A stretch of 64,000 bases of DNA from Kocuria coralli (lineage in GTDB: Bacteria > Actinomycetota > Actinomycetes > Actinomycetales > Micrococcaceae), in NCBI RefSeq assembly GCF_008831305.1, contig NZ_ML708610.1:1-64000 (forward strand). Reading direction: 5' to 3'. The notes under the pieces were generated by a model. The model saw nothing but the letters and a program-made list of their open reading frames with translations, did no database searches and had not been told where the DNA came from. This document shows, one piece after another, positions 7,536-15,858 of the stretch (within the stretch, counting starts at the first letter, position 1; the number at the start of each line of letters is the position of its first letter). A program made the translations under genes and the position numbers.

Positions 7536-8396
7536 ATGGTCGTGGTCCACCACAGGACGGTCGCAGTCGACGGCTGGGAGGTCTTCTATCGAGAAGCAGG
7601 GCCGAAGGACGGGCCGGTGATGCTGTTGCTCCACGGATATCCGACCAGCTCGCACATGTTCCGTCACCTCATCCCCGCGCTCGCGGATCGGTACCGCGTG
7701 ATCGCCCCCGATCACATCGGCTTCGGGCGCTCCTCCGCTCCGTCCGTGGATGAGTTCGAGTACACCTTCGACGCGCTGGCTCGTGTCACGCGCGGGTTCC
7801 TTGAGGCCGTCGGAGTGGAGAAGTACACCGTCTACACCCAGGACTACGGCGCCCCCATCGCATGGCGTCTGGCCCTCGGCACCCCGGATGCGGTCGAGGG
7901 AGTGATCTCGCAGAACGGCAACGCCTACGAGGAAGGATTCGTGCCCGAGTTCTGGGAGCCCATCTGGGCCTACGGCGAGAACAACTCGCCGGAGAACGAG
8001 GCGGCCCTCCGGCCTGCCCTGGAGAGGGAGGCGGTCCAGTGGCAGTACCTCCACGGCGTCCCGGAGCCGTCGAGGGTCGATCCTGATGCCTGGGAACACG
8101 ACCTCGCGCTTCTCGCCCGGCCGGGCAATGATCGCGTTCAGCTCGCGCTCTTCGCCGACTACCGCACCAACCGCGAGCTCTACCCACAGGTCCATGAGTG
8201 GTTGCGCAGCTCGCAGGTGCCGGTCCTCGCCATCTGGGGGCGCAATGACGAGATCTTCGGCCCGGCGGGGGCCGAAGCGTTCCGCAGAGATTCCCCTGAT
8301 GCCCGGATCGAACTCATCGACGGAGGGCATTTCCTCCTTGAGTCGAACCTCGACGATGTGGTGAGCGCCATCCGAGACTGGAGAGCCTCCTTCTGA
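7536..8396 (+). CDS. Alpha/beta hydrolase, haloalkane-dehalogenase-like (Asp nucleophile)
   Basis: The 286-residue protein has the alpha/beta hydrolase core with oxyanion segment LLLHGYPTSSHMFRHLIP, then APDHIGFGRS and the nucleophile elbow YTQDYGAPIAWRLA. Asp, not Ser, sits at the elbow, as in haloalkane dehalogenases, fluoroacetate dehalogenases and epoxide hydrolases. The catalytic His lies in IDGGHFLLES near residue 268. WEPIWAYGENN falls in the cap. It probably cleaves a C-X or epoxide bond in the cytosol; the substrate is not evident. It is divergent from the CGNR regulator, and AGAAGG precedes ATG 7536. Confidence 0.85.
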   Translation: MVVVHHRTVAVDGWEVFYREAGPKDGPVMLLLHGYPTSSHMFRHLIPALADRYRVIAPDHIGFGRSSAPSVDEFEYTFDALARVTRGFLEAVGVEKYTVYTQDYGAPIAWRLALGTPDAVEGVISQNGNAYEEGFVPEFWEPIWAYGENNSPENEAALRPALEREAVQWQYLHGVPEPSRVDPDAWEHDLALLARPGNDRVQLALFADYRTNRELYPQVHEWLRSSQVPVLAIWGRNDEIFGPAGAEAFRRDSPDARIELIDGGHFLLESNLDDVVSAIRDWRASF

Positions 8397-8577
8397 CTCA
8401 CGTGCGGCGCGCGACGGTGCACCGCGCCCCAGAGGGGTCGGTCTGGTTGCCGATGAAGATGGTGTTGCGGCCTCGGGTGAATTAGCCTCCCTCGAGGCCT
8501 CAACCATGAAGAGCTAGATGAGGTCTTGTCTGCGGCGCGGTGCGCGCTTATATCCGGGGAAGCGAGGAGGGGTGGCA

Positions 8578-9759
8578 TTGGCTGGTGACTTGGCTACTGA
8601 ACTCCTGCCGATTCTTGGTAGGTCACTAGACCCAGGATTCAACGTGTTCGATGTCATGCATCACGGAACTCATGAGAAGCAACTCTCCAATGTTTTCGGA
8701 TGGTTGCTTGATATCGGTGGATCCCATGATCTGCACGACCGTTTCCTGCGGATCTTCATCGATGAGGTGAACGTCGCGAGTGCAGATCTCGCCCCGTTCC
8801 CGCATGGGAATTACAGGGTGCGGCAAGAGGTGAATACTGCCACGGTGATCGGCAGGGATGACATCGCAGACCTGGTGCTCGAGACCGACTACGCATCGCT
8901 CGTCGTCGAGAACTACTTCACGTCGGATGGCCATGGCCATGGTTATGAGCGCTATCTGGAGTTCAGCAGACGTGATGGCAGACGGGGTGCCGTGGTCCTG
9001 CTGTGCCGGGAAGAGGACCGATCCCGGCAATCCCATGGATGGGAGAATGCACGGGTCGTGACGTACAGCAGATTGATCGACCGACTGCACGACGTGCTAG
9101 ATGCCGACGTGCACTATCAACAGACGAACCCGGACTCGTACTCCTTCATCAACCAGATGCATCGGAAGTTCGTGAGCGAAAGAGGGCTTGTGGGAGATCG
9201 AGAATTGCTCCGCTTCATGACAGCCATGTGCGATACCGGAGAAGCCGAGAGATATCGGATACGCAGGCAGGACGAGGCGGCAGAGCAGTTTGCCAGTGAC
9301 CTGGCTGTGCAAGCGCGGGAGCGGTATGTAGAAGGACGTGAGCTTCTGCAGCGGGTCAAGAGCCGCCTTCGGACCTTCGTCGATGGCCCCCTGGTCGATC
9401 AGCTCAGGGACACCCTTGGTGACGACTGCATCCGCAAGGTCAGTGCAACCTACGCCGGGATCTACCAGTGGACCATCAACTTCGATATTGCTGGAACCAC
9501 AGCCGACTCCGGTGGATCTCATATTCAGCTCAAGTTCGGTCCTACGGCATGGTTCGCCAATGAACGGACTCCAGCCTGGAGGAGCACGGTCGATCCAGAA
9601 GTCGCAGACTACTCGCATGTCTTCATTACCCATGTCGATGCCTTGATGATCCGTCAGACGACAGTGACTCTCGAGGAAGTGCTCGATGGCCTCGACTCCA
9701 GCGACCGACGTCTTCATGACGAGATCATCGGGCTTCTCAACCCGTGCCTCAGGGGGTGA
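8578..9759 (+). CDS. PD-(D/E)XK nuclease superfamily protein (orphan)
   Basis: The 393-residue protein (TTG 8578, eight bases after AGGAGG; the in-frame ATG at 8518 has no comparable site) has the order of PD-(D/E)XK_4 proteins: HEKQLSNVFGWLLD, then VRQEV, then IADLVLE and LVVENYFTSDGHGHGYERYL. Thus E, D and E are kept, but the usual catalytic Lys of ENK is Tyr. The C-terminal half contains a helical stretch and a beta-rich domain of unknown role. Relatives occur as single genes in accessory DNA and have been guessed to be defence nucleases. No methylase or ATPase partner is adjacent. Activity is unproven. Confidence 0.7.
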   Translation: MAGDLATELLPILGRSLDPGFNVFDVMHHGTHEKQLSNVFGWLLDIGGSHDLHDRFLRIFIDEVNVASADLAPFPHGNYRVRQEVNTATVIGRDDIADLVLETDYASLVVENYFTSDGHGHGYERYLEFSRRDGRRGAVVLLCREEDRSRQSHGWENARVVTYSRLIDRLHDVLDADVHYQQTNPDSYSFINQMHRKFVSERGLVGDRELLRFMTAMCDTGEAERYRIRRQDEAAEQFASDLAVQARERYVEGRELLQRVKSRLRTFVDGPLVDQLRDTLGDDCIRKVSATYAGIYQWTINFDIAGTTADSGGSHIQLKFGPTAWFANERTPAWRSTVDPEVADYSHVFITHVDALMIRQTTVTLEEVLDGLDSSDRRLHDEIIGLLNPCLRG

Positions 9760-9857
9760 ACTCAACAGCGACATCGGCAGACAGCACGCCGTAGGCTCGT
9801 CAAAGAAGCGCGGACGGTGATTTCCGTTGAGATCGGAAAACAGGAAGAGGTCGGGAC

Positions 9858-10460
9858 GTGGTGACCATCCCCGAGATCGTCACGTTTGATGACGAGGCCC
9901 CTCCGGTTGGAGTATCACCCTGGGTCGTCCCTCCATCGACGAGTCGCATCGACGTGGTAGCCGCGGACCCGTCCTGGCCTTCGGTGTTCGACGCTCTTGC
10001 GAACAGCCTGCGATCGCACCTTGCCGGGAGGGCTCTCGACATCATCCACGTCGGCTCAACGTCGGTGCCGGGTCTTGACGCCAAACCGGTGATCGACATC
10101 GATCTCATCGTCGCCGATCCCGCCGCCGAGGGGGAGTGGCTGCCCGCTCTCGAGCAGGCCGGCTTCGTGCTCACCGTGCGGGAACCGTGGTGGCACGAGC
10201 ACCGGATGCTCGAGCACGACAACCCCAGAGCGAACGTTCACGTCTTCGGCCCGAATGCTGCCGAGCCCTGGAAGCACCGCATCTTCCGGGACCATCTGAG
10301 GCGCGACGGCCACGATCGGTCCCTGTATGCCGCAGCCAAGAAGACGGCGTCCGAGGAATCGCACGTCCGCGGCGAGACGGTGATGGACTACAACCGGCGT
10401 AAGCAGGAAGTGATCCGGGAGATATACGCCAGGGCCTTCGCATCGGCCGGCCTGACCTGA
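9858..10460 (+). CDS. GrpB family (UPF0157) nucleotidyltransferase-fold protein
   Basis: The 200-residue protein carries the GrpB signature: WPSVFDALANSL, then IIHVGSTSVPGLDAKPVIDI, with the GS and DxD pair of the nucleotidyltransferase fold, and late WKHRIFRDHLRR. GrpB proteins are common and sometimes fused to dephospho-CoA kinase; their reaction is unproven. The start is the GTG at 9858, with AGGAAGAGG upstream. The first 30 residues (up to STSRIDVV) are an extension before the usual domain start. It stands alone between the orphan nuclease and a reductase-like gene. Confidence 0.8.
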   Translation: MVTIPEIVTFDDEAPPVGVSPWVVPPSTSRIDVVAADPSWPSVFDALANSLRSHLAGRALDIIHVGSTSVPGLDAKPVIDIDLIVADPAAEGEWLPALEQAGFVLTVREPWWHEHRMLEHDNPRANVHVFGPNAAEPWKHRIFRDHLRRDGHDRSLYAAAKKTASEESHVRGETVMDYNRRKQEVIREIYARAFASAGLT

Positions 10461-10579
10461 TTCGCAGTACAGGCGAGCAAGCCTAAGCACAGCAGATCCA
10501 GGCCGAACGGTCAGAGGCGTCACGTGGCAATCCCACGCCGAAAGGCTCGATACCCGTTGCGCCGGGGCCATAATGGCGC

Positions 10580-11143
10580 ATGGGAACTCTCAGTTACACC
10601 ACGGCTATGTCGGTCGACGGATACGTCGCCGATGCAAGCGGCGATTTCCAGTGGAGCGCCCCGGATGAGGAGGTGTTCCAGTTCCATATCGACCGTATGG
10701 CTGCGGTCTCGACCGAGGTCCTGGGGCGCAACACCTACCGGCTCATGAGCTACTGGGAGTCCGAGCCGGAGGACGACCCCTGGGGCCCGCTCGAGCGGGA
10801 GTTCGCCAGGCGTTGGCAGAACCTGACGCACATCGTGGCGTCGTCGACGCTGACACAAGAGGATCTCACCTCGGACCGGGTCCGGCTGGTCGCCGATCTC
10901 GGGCTGGACGACCTGGAGCGGATCGTGGAGGAAGCCTCCGGTGAGGTCGAGATCTTCGGGCCGACGACGGCGAGTGCGGCGATCCGCGCCGGCATGGTGA
11001 AGGACTTCCGGTTCTTCATCGTCCCGAAAGTCGTGGGCGGCGGTTTGCGTGCCCTACCTGACGATGCGGACCTCGACTTGAGCCTCGCCGACCACCGCGT
11101 CTTCGGCAACGGCACCGCCTATCTCCACTACCAGGCCCGCTGA
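10580..11143 (+). CDS. Dihydrofolate-reductase-fold protein (RibD C-terminal-like)
   Basis: The 187-residue protein begins MGTLSYTTAMSVDGYVADASG, the nucleotide-binding start of the RibD C-terminal/DHFR superfamily. It then has VLGRNTYRLM and a late GGGLRALPDD turn followed by VFGNGTAYLHYQAR. It probably uses NADPH to reduce a small heterocycle, but the substrate is not predictable. The residues that make true DHFR bind folate are not evident. The gene is followed after 37 bases by the cyclase-fold gene in the same direction, so the two may be cotranscribed. Confidence 0.8.
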   Translation: MGTLSYTTAMSVDGYVADASGDFQWSAPDEEVFQFHIDRMAAVSTEVLGRNTYRLMSYWESEPEDDPWGPLEREFARRWQNLTHIVASSTLTQEDLTSDRVRLVADLGLDDLERIVEEASGEVEIFGPTTASAAIRAGMVKDFRFFIVPKVVGGGLRALPDDADLDLSLADHRVFGNGTAYLHYQAR

Positions 11144-11180
11144 GCGGAAGCCCCCGAGGGTCGTAAGCGAGGATCGTCGT

Positions 11181-12065
11181 ATGAGTATCGACATCGAGCA
11201 GGCACGAGCCTTCATGACCGCGCACGCACGTGTGCTTGACCGGAGGCGGTTCGAGGCCACCCTCCAGGACAGCGATATCGCCCGGCAGGCGATCGCCGGC
11301 GGGCTCGAGGCCTACCGGAACGCCGACGGCGGCTACGGCTGGGGGCTCGAGCCGGACCTCAGGGCTCCCGAGAGCCAGCCGGCTGCGGCTCTGCATGCCT
11401 TCGAGGCGCTCGCCGCCGCGGGGCCGCGAACCTCGCCTCACGCCGTCGGGCTCCTGGAGTGGCTTGCGGAGGTCTCGCTCGACGACGGCGGGCTGCCCTT
11501 CGCCCTTCCGATGGCGGAGCCGGCCGCCTGTGCGCCGTTCTGGGCCGAGGCCGATCCCACGGAGTCGTCGCTGCAGATCACGGCGGCGGTGGCGGCGCAG
11601 GCGCATCGGGCCGCGCGATGGGACGACACGATCCGGTCGCATCCGTGGCTGGACAGAGCGACCGGCTACTGCTTCGAGCAGATACGCCGTATCGAGGAGC
11701 CGCCGTTCGCCTACGTGCTGTCGTTCTCGCTCCAGCTCCTCGACATCACGGCCGGAACGGATCCCGAGGCGCAGGAGCTGCTGGAGCACCTCATGCAGTT
11801 CGTCCCCAGCGACGGCGCGCTCCCCGTCGTCGGAGGGGCGCCGGGGGAGACCGTCCACGTGTCCTCCGAGCCGGGGCTGCCGCTCTTCGAGCTCCTCGAT
11901 CCCCGAGCCATCGACGACGGACTGGACCGGCTCGAATCCGCCCAGCTGCCCGACGGCGGGTGGCCGGTTGACTTCACCAGCTACTCCGAAGCCGCGGCTC
12001 TGGAATGGCGGGGTTACACGACCGCCAACGCCGTCGCTTCCCTCCTGCTGAACGGCCGCCTGTAG
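11181..12065 (+). CDS. Terpene-cyclase/prenyltransferase-fold (alpha-alpha barrel) hypothetical protein
   Basis: The 294-residue protein has the repeat pattern of the squalene-cyclase/prenyltransferase alpha-alpha barrel: YRNADGGYGWGLEPDL near residue 48, SLDDGGLPFALP near 100, and LPDGGWPVDFTSYSEAAALE near 258, each resembling a QW-type turn (DGGxxW). There is no DxDD motif of squalene-hopene cyclases and no membrane anchor, so catalytic cyclisation is doubtful. Similar actinobacterial proteins are listed as hypothetical. A strong hairpin lies 55 bases downstream. It is probably cotranscribed with the DHFR-fold gene upstream. Confidence 0.65.
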   Translation: MSIDIEQARAFMTAHARVLDRRRFEATLQDSDIARQAIAGGLEAYRNADGGYGWGLEPDLRAPESQPAAALHAFEALAAAGPRTSPHAVGLLEWLAEVSLDDGGLPFALPMAEPAACAPFWAEADPTESSLQITAAVAAQAHRAARWDDTIRSHPWLDRATGYCFEQIRRIEEPPFAYVLSFSLQLLDITAGTDPEAQELLEHLMQFVPSDGALPVVGGAPGETVHVSSEPGLPLFELLDPRAIDDGLDRLESAQLPDGGWPVDFTSYSEAAALEWRGYTTANAVASLLLNGRL

Positions 12066-12120
12066 GCGTGAGGCCGTGACAATCCGGGGCGATCGGAGCG
12101 GACCAGGGAAGTCGGCACCC

Positions 12121-12159
12121 GGCGCCCCTCGTGCCGGAGAGCCCGGTGCGAGGGGCGCC
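12121..12159 (+). terminator. Rho-independent-like terminator after the cyclase-fold gene
   Basis: Arms 12121-12131 and 12149-12159 (GGCGCCCCTCG and its complement) form a perfect 11-bp GC stem with further pairing inside the loop. There is no clear U-tract, as is usual in high-GC actinobacteria. Confidence 0.6.
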
Positions 12160-12172
12160 GTCGTCAGGTCAC

Positions 12173-12208
12173 TTGCCATGATGGAAAGACTTCCATAGAC
12201 TTTCCGGT
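12173..12208 (+). promoter_or_regulatory. Sigma70-type promoter for a leaderless transcript
   Basis: TTGCCA (12173-12178) and TAGACT (12196-12201) are separated by exactly 17 bases. The predicted start site falls at about 12208-12209, on the ATG of the next gene, which has no ribosome-binding site. The spacer and 5' end carry overlapping TTCC/GGAA inverted repeats that could be an operator. Confidence 0.6.
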
Positions 12209-12397
12209 ATGGAAAATAACTATGGCGACGCTTCACATGACGAAGCCACCCAGGCGCTGGGCGCGCTGGCCACCGACAGTCAGCGCTTAGCGCAACGGGT
12301 CCAGGTCCCGTGGGCGCTGATGGCGGCGTTCGGGATCACCACGTGGCTCGCCGGCGCCGCCTGCCGGTCCGCCGTGGAAAACCTGCGCCGTGGGTGA
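12209..12397 (+). pseudogene. Truncated membrane-protein gene upstream of a winged-helix regulator
   Basis: The 62-residue product looks like the cytosolic N-terminus and first span (VPWALMAAFGITTWLAGAA) of the roughly 200-residue multi-span membrane proteins that usually precede small winged-helix regulators in actinobacteria. It stops just after the first span. An internal deletion is likely, because the stop overlaps the regulator's GTG by 8 bases, as an intact pair would. It is leaderless. A functional single-span peptide cannot be excluded. Confidence 0.5.
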
Positions 12398-12689
12398 GGC
12401 GCGTTTCGACGAGACCATCCACGCCCCTCTGCGGCTCCGCATCTGCGGGCTCCTGCGGCAGGCCGACGGCCTCGACTTCGCACTGGTGAGGGATTCCCTG
12501 GGCGTCTCGGACGCCACCCTGTCCAAGCACGTCAAGACGCTCACCGCCGCGGGTTATGTCTCCTCGAGCAAAGCCGCGGCGGCCGGCCGCGGCGACGCGC
12601 GGCGTGTGACCTGGCTGTCCCTGACCAGGGACGGGCGGGCGGCGTTCGACGCTCATGTGCGGGCCCTGCAGGAGATCGCCGGCTCATGA
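12390..12689 (+). CDS. Winged-helix transcriptional regulator (MarR/ArsR-like, HTH_34 type)
   Basis: The 99-residue protein is a single winged helix: LRLRICGLLRQADGLDFALV, recognition region GVSDATLSKHVKTLTAAGYV, and a wing ending RVTWLSLTRDG. It probably binds DNA as a dimer and controls its own operon with the neighbouring membrane gene. The GTG start lies inside the end of that gene (8-base overlap), showing translational coupling. Its 3' end overlaps the convergent MmyB-type gene by six bases (TCATGA). Confidence 0.85.
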   Translation: MGEARFDETIHAPLRLRICGLLRQADGLDFALVRDSLGVSDATLSKHVKTLTAAGYVSSSKAAAAGRGDARRVTWLSLTRDGRAAFDAHVRALQEIAGS

Positions 12690-13541
12690 CACCGCCAGCT
12701 CCCGCAGCCGTAAGAGCCGCTTCTGGGTCTCGGACCCGTTCTCGACCACATTGACCACCAGCTGCTGTTCCGGCGCGCTCGCATAGCGGAACATCTCCCA
12801 GTGGAGCACCAGCTCGCCGGCTTCCGGGTGGCGCATCGTCTTGGTCCCGAAGTCCTGACGCGCGACGTTGCGCGCCGCCCACCACCTGCCGAAGTCCCGG
12901 TCGGCGATCGTCAGCTCGCCCACCAGGGCGGCCAGCTCGGGATCCGCGGGATTGGCCGCTGCCTCACGGCGCAGGATCGCCACGCAGGAGCGAGCCACCG
13001 AGGCCCAGTCGGCGAAGAGCTCCCGCATCCTGGGGTCGGTGAAGATCAGCCGGACGTAGTTGAGCTCGTTCTTGGGCAGCTGACTGAAAGGTGCGTAGAC
13101 CAGCTCTGCCAGGGCATTCCACGCCAGAACCTCCATGCGGGGCCCCAGCACCATGGCCGGGCTCTCGGTGAACTGGTCAAGCAGAGTCTGCAGCTGGGGG
13201 CGCACCCTGAGTTTTTCCCCGCGTGCCCGTGAGGCGGTCACATGCGGCGCCATCTGCACCTGAGCCGCATGGTCGACCAGGCTCAAGACATAGTCGGCCT
13301 GGTCCTCGTCCAGCCGCAGCACCCCGATCAGGGACTCCAGGACCGGACCGGAGGGGACCAGCCGGCCCTGCTCGATGCGGGTGTAGTAGTCCGTGCTGAT
13401 GGCCACCATGTCCGCGACCTCTTCACGTCGCAGCCCGGTGACCCTGCGACGGCCCCCATGGGAGGGGAGATCGAACGTCTCCGGGTCCAGGGCTCCGCGC
13501 TGGGTCCGCAGAAAGTCACCCAGCTCGCGCAGGTGGGGCAT
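12684..13541 (-). CDS. XRE/MmyB-type transcriptional regulator
   Basis: The 285-residue protein has an N-terminal XRE helix-turn-helix (LGDFLRTQRGALDPE...RVTGLRREEVADMVAISTDYYTRIEQG) and a C-terminal PAS-like MmyB ligand-binding domain (PAMVLGPRMEVLAWNALAELVY; HPEAGELVLHWEMFRY). MmyB proteins bind fatty-acid-like ligands and often control a neighbouring dehydrogenase or reductase; none is adjacent here. The ATG at 13541 has GGAA upstream and gives the usual family length. A 33-residue upstream extension is open but unlikely. It is convergent with the winged-helix gene. Confidence 0.9.
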   Translation of the reverse strand: MPHLRELGDFLRTQRGALDPETFDLPSHGGRRRVTGLRREEVADMVAISTDYYTRIEQGRLVPSGPVLESLIGVLRLDEDQADYVLSLVDHAAQVQMAPHVTASRARGEKLRVRPQLQTLLDQFTESPAMVLGPRMEVLAWNALAELVYAPFSQLPKNELNYVRLIFTDPRMRELFADWASVARSCVAILRREAAANPADPELAALVGELTIADRDFGRWWAARNVARQDFGTKTMRHPEAGELVLHWEMFRYASAPEQQLVVNVVENGSETQKRLLRLRELAVS

Positions 13542-13636
13542 ACGTTCCGCAGTCTTCCTAGGCACGGGCACACGATAACAGCCGGCCTGGAGGCGGCCCG
13601 GTGCCCGGAGGTCCGATCGACACGAGGCCCGGCACG

Positions 13637-14116
13637 TCACTCTCTGCCGCCGACCGAGTCCTTTCGACGTCGAAGCGCACGGATCAGCAGCACCACGAAA
13701 CCGCCGCCGAACAGCACTGTGCCCACCAGGCTCGCGATGAGTGCCTGGCCGGGCGTATAGCGGAACGCTGTCCCCTCGTAGATCCGCGCTGGGTCGGCGA
13801 GCGTGGTGATCAGGAGTGCGAAGGAACCGAGGCCCATGAGAAGGGCGGCCGCCGTCATCAGCAGTGCGAAGAACCTGTCCATCGCCCTGCCTCCGCGGGA
13901 ACCTCCGCGATGCGTGGTGCTCTCAGCGGCCCACAGGGCGATTCCGACGATGAGACAGGCCGAGAAGAAGAGGGTCGTGACCAGGCCGAAGCCGGTATCG
14001 CCGTCGACAAGAAGCCACACGCCAGCCGCCACGAACAGCGCGGAGGCCAGGGTGAGCAGGCGTGCCTCGCGAAGTTGCTTCCGGCCGCCACGCGTCCTCT
14101 TCGGCCGGGGCTTCAT
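13637..14116 (-). CDS. Small multi-span membrane protein, unknown function
   Basis: The 159-residue protein has a basic start (MKPRPKRTRGGRKQLREARL) and four hydrophobic segments: about residues 23-40, 46-63, 85-106 and 120-145. It ends with a basic tail (RALRRRKDSVGGRE). The pattern suggests a four-span inner-membrane protein with both ends in the cytosol. I recognise no family signature. The gene lies 20 bases after the amidohydrolase stop in the same direction and may be cotranscribed. An alternative in-frame start at 14149 would overlap that stop. Confidence 0.6.
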   Translation of the reverse strand: MKPRPKRTRGGRKQLREARLLTLASALFVAAGVWLLVDGDTGFGLVTTLFFSACLIVGIALWAAESTTHRGGSRGGRAMDRFFALLMTAAALLMGLGSFALLITTLADPARIYEGTAFRYTPGQALIASLVGTVLFGGGFVVLLIRALRRRKDSVGGRE

Positions 14117-14136
14117 AACCACCACAGTAACAACCG

Positions 14137-15219
14137 CTATGCCGGGCAACCCGTCCCGTACTCCTCGCCGCCGATCCAGACACCCTCGATATTGCGGGTA
14201 GCCGTGATGTCGACGGTCGGATCGCCGTCGACGAGGAGCAGATCCGCGCGTTTGCCCGTCGTGATGGATCCTCGGTCCTCGAGTCCGAACATCTCCGCGG
14301 GCACGGCGGTCGCGGCCTGAAGCGCCTCGGAGGGGGAGAGCCCTGCGCCGACCAGGAGCTCGAGTTCGTGGTGCAGGGTGGAGCCGATCGCGATGCTGAA
14401 CGGGACGTTCGGAGCGTTCACGGCATCAGTACCCGACGCGATGGTGATTCCCGCCCGGCGCAGGGCGACGACGGATTCACGGGCGGCCTCATAGCTCGTG
14501 CCCGGCCGTGGCATCGCCGTCGTCAGGGCATCGGCGACGGTGAGGGTGGGGATCGCAGCTGGGGTACGGGCAGCGAGGCCGTCGTCGACCGGGGTTCCCA
14601 TGGGGACGTGGGTGATGACGTCGGCACCCAGCTCCACGCACATCCTGAACGAGTCGATGTGGCTGGCGTGGGTGACGACTCGCAGTCCCGCTTCATGAGC
14701 GGCCGCGATCACGGCCTCCACCACCTCCGGCGACGGGCCTCCGCCTCCCTCCGGCTCGGTGACGACCTTGATGAAGTCCGAGCCATCCGAGGCGCGCCGG
14801 GCGACACCGTCCGCGGCCTCATTCGGGTCGGTCACGATCGCGTAGGACGGCATGCCGAAGCCCGCATGGGTCCCCGTCGGTCCGATGAAGGGCACCCCTG
14901 CGCTGATGATCCTGGCGGTGCCGGTCTCGGTGCGCAGGGCCGCCGTCGTCTCAGTCGGCCAGGACGCCATGTCGAAGCCGGTGGTCACCCCGTGCGCGGC
15001 GAGGGCGTCCAGATCGGCCCGCTCGGCGACATGCATGTGGGCGTCAATGAGTCCCGGAAGCAGAGTGCGGCCTTCACCACGAACCAGCTCGGCGCTGGCC
15101 GGGGCCTCGCTCTCCTTGCCGACCTCGGTGATGACGCCGTCCCGGACGGTCACTGCGACGAGGTCGCTGACCGAGTCGCCTTCGAGTATCCGGACATCGG
15201 AGAAGAAAGTGGCGGTCAT
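14137..15219 (-). CDS. Metal-dependent amidohydrolase
   Basis: The 360-residue protein is an imidazolonepropionase/cytosine-deaminase-like amidohydrolase: LLPGLIDAHMHV carries the metal-binding HxH, DFIKVV supplies the region of the bridging Lys, VVTHASH the later His ligand and ASGTDAV the catalytic Asp. The C-terminus returns to the composite beta-sandwich (GSITTGKRADLLLVDGDP). It probably hydrolyses a cyclic amide, imide or related bond in the cytosol; the substrate is unknown. AAGGAA precedes ATG 15219. No transporter neighbours it. Confidence 0.85.
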   Translation of the reverse strand: MTATFFSDVRILEGDSVSDLVAVTVRDGVITEVGKESEAPASAELVRGEGRTLLPGLIDAHMHVAERADLDALAAHGVTTGFDMASWPTETTAALRTETGTARIISAGVPFIGPTGTHAGFGMPSYAIVTDPNEAADGVARRASDGSDFIKVVTEPEGGGGPSPEVVEAVIAAAHEAGLRVVTHASHIDSFRMCVELGADVITHVPMGTPVDDGLAARTPAAIPTLTVADALTTAMPRPGTSYEAARESVVALRRAGITIASGTDAVNAPNVPFSIAIGSTLHHELELLVGAGLSPSEALQAATAVPAEMFGLEDRGSITTGKRADLLLVDGDPTVDITATRNIEGVWIGGEEYGTGCPA

Positions 15220-15479
15220 GGGTGTTCCTTCGTTTCGCTGTTCCTCACCCCATGCTGCCAGCGCGTCGACACCTCGGCCGCCCCCGCCGGTGCCCCAGGA
15301 CCTATGCCGCGCAGGATGATGTTGTTTCAGGGCATTCGCCGGGACCCGTGGCAGCTGCGGTCAAGCAGCGGCTTCGCCTCGGTCAGCGGTCTTCCGTTGC
15401 GCCTCAGTACGCGAACGACCTCTGTGCGCAGCAGGCGGACGACAGGTGTGGGAAGGAATGCCCCGTGGGCCGGAGCCGG

Positions 15480-15857
15480 TCACAGCATCGTCCCGACCCA
15501 CAGGCCGAGTCCCGCGAGCGCAGTGGCGGACAGCAGCGTTCCCAGGCCGTTGACCAGACCCGCGAACCATTTGCGTTCCTGGATCAGGCGGATGGTCTCG
15601 AAGCTGGCGGTGGAGAATGTGGTGTAGCCCCCCAGGAACCCGGTGCCGATCACCAGATGCCAGGCCTCGGGCACCAGCTGGGCGGCTGCGAGCCCGGTGA
15701 GCAGGCCGAGTAGCAGGGAGCCGGTGAGGTTGATGGTGATCGTCCCCCACGGGAGGGTCTCCTTGACCCGGGCGCGGATGACGCCGTCCAGCATCAGCCT
15801 CAGCGTGGCGCCGATTCCTCCGGCAACGGCGATCAGGACGAACAGGGGCAGGGTCAT
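15480..15857 (-). CDS. crcB: Fluoride exporter CrcB (second of the pair)
   Basis: The 125-residue protein has four spans and the Fluc/CrcB signature: GGIGATLRLMLDG, PWGTITINLTGSLLLGLL with the conserved Asn, and GFLGGYTTFSTASFE with the Phe-box and Thr/Ser track. Fluc channels are antiparallel dimers that expel fluoride passively across the inner membrane. The start ATG at 15857 lies 1 base after the stop of the upstream crcB, so translation is coupled. Gene pairs may form heterodimers. Confidence 0.93.
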   Translation of the reverse strand: MTLPLFVLIAVAGGIGATLRLMLDGVIRARVKETLPWGTITINLTGSLLLGLLTGLAAAQLVPEAWHLVIGTGFLGGYTTFSTASFETIRLIQERKWFAGLVNGLGTLLSATALAGLGLWVGTML

Positions 15858-15858
15858 C

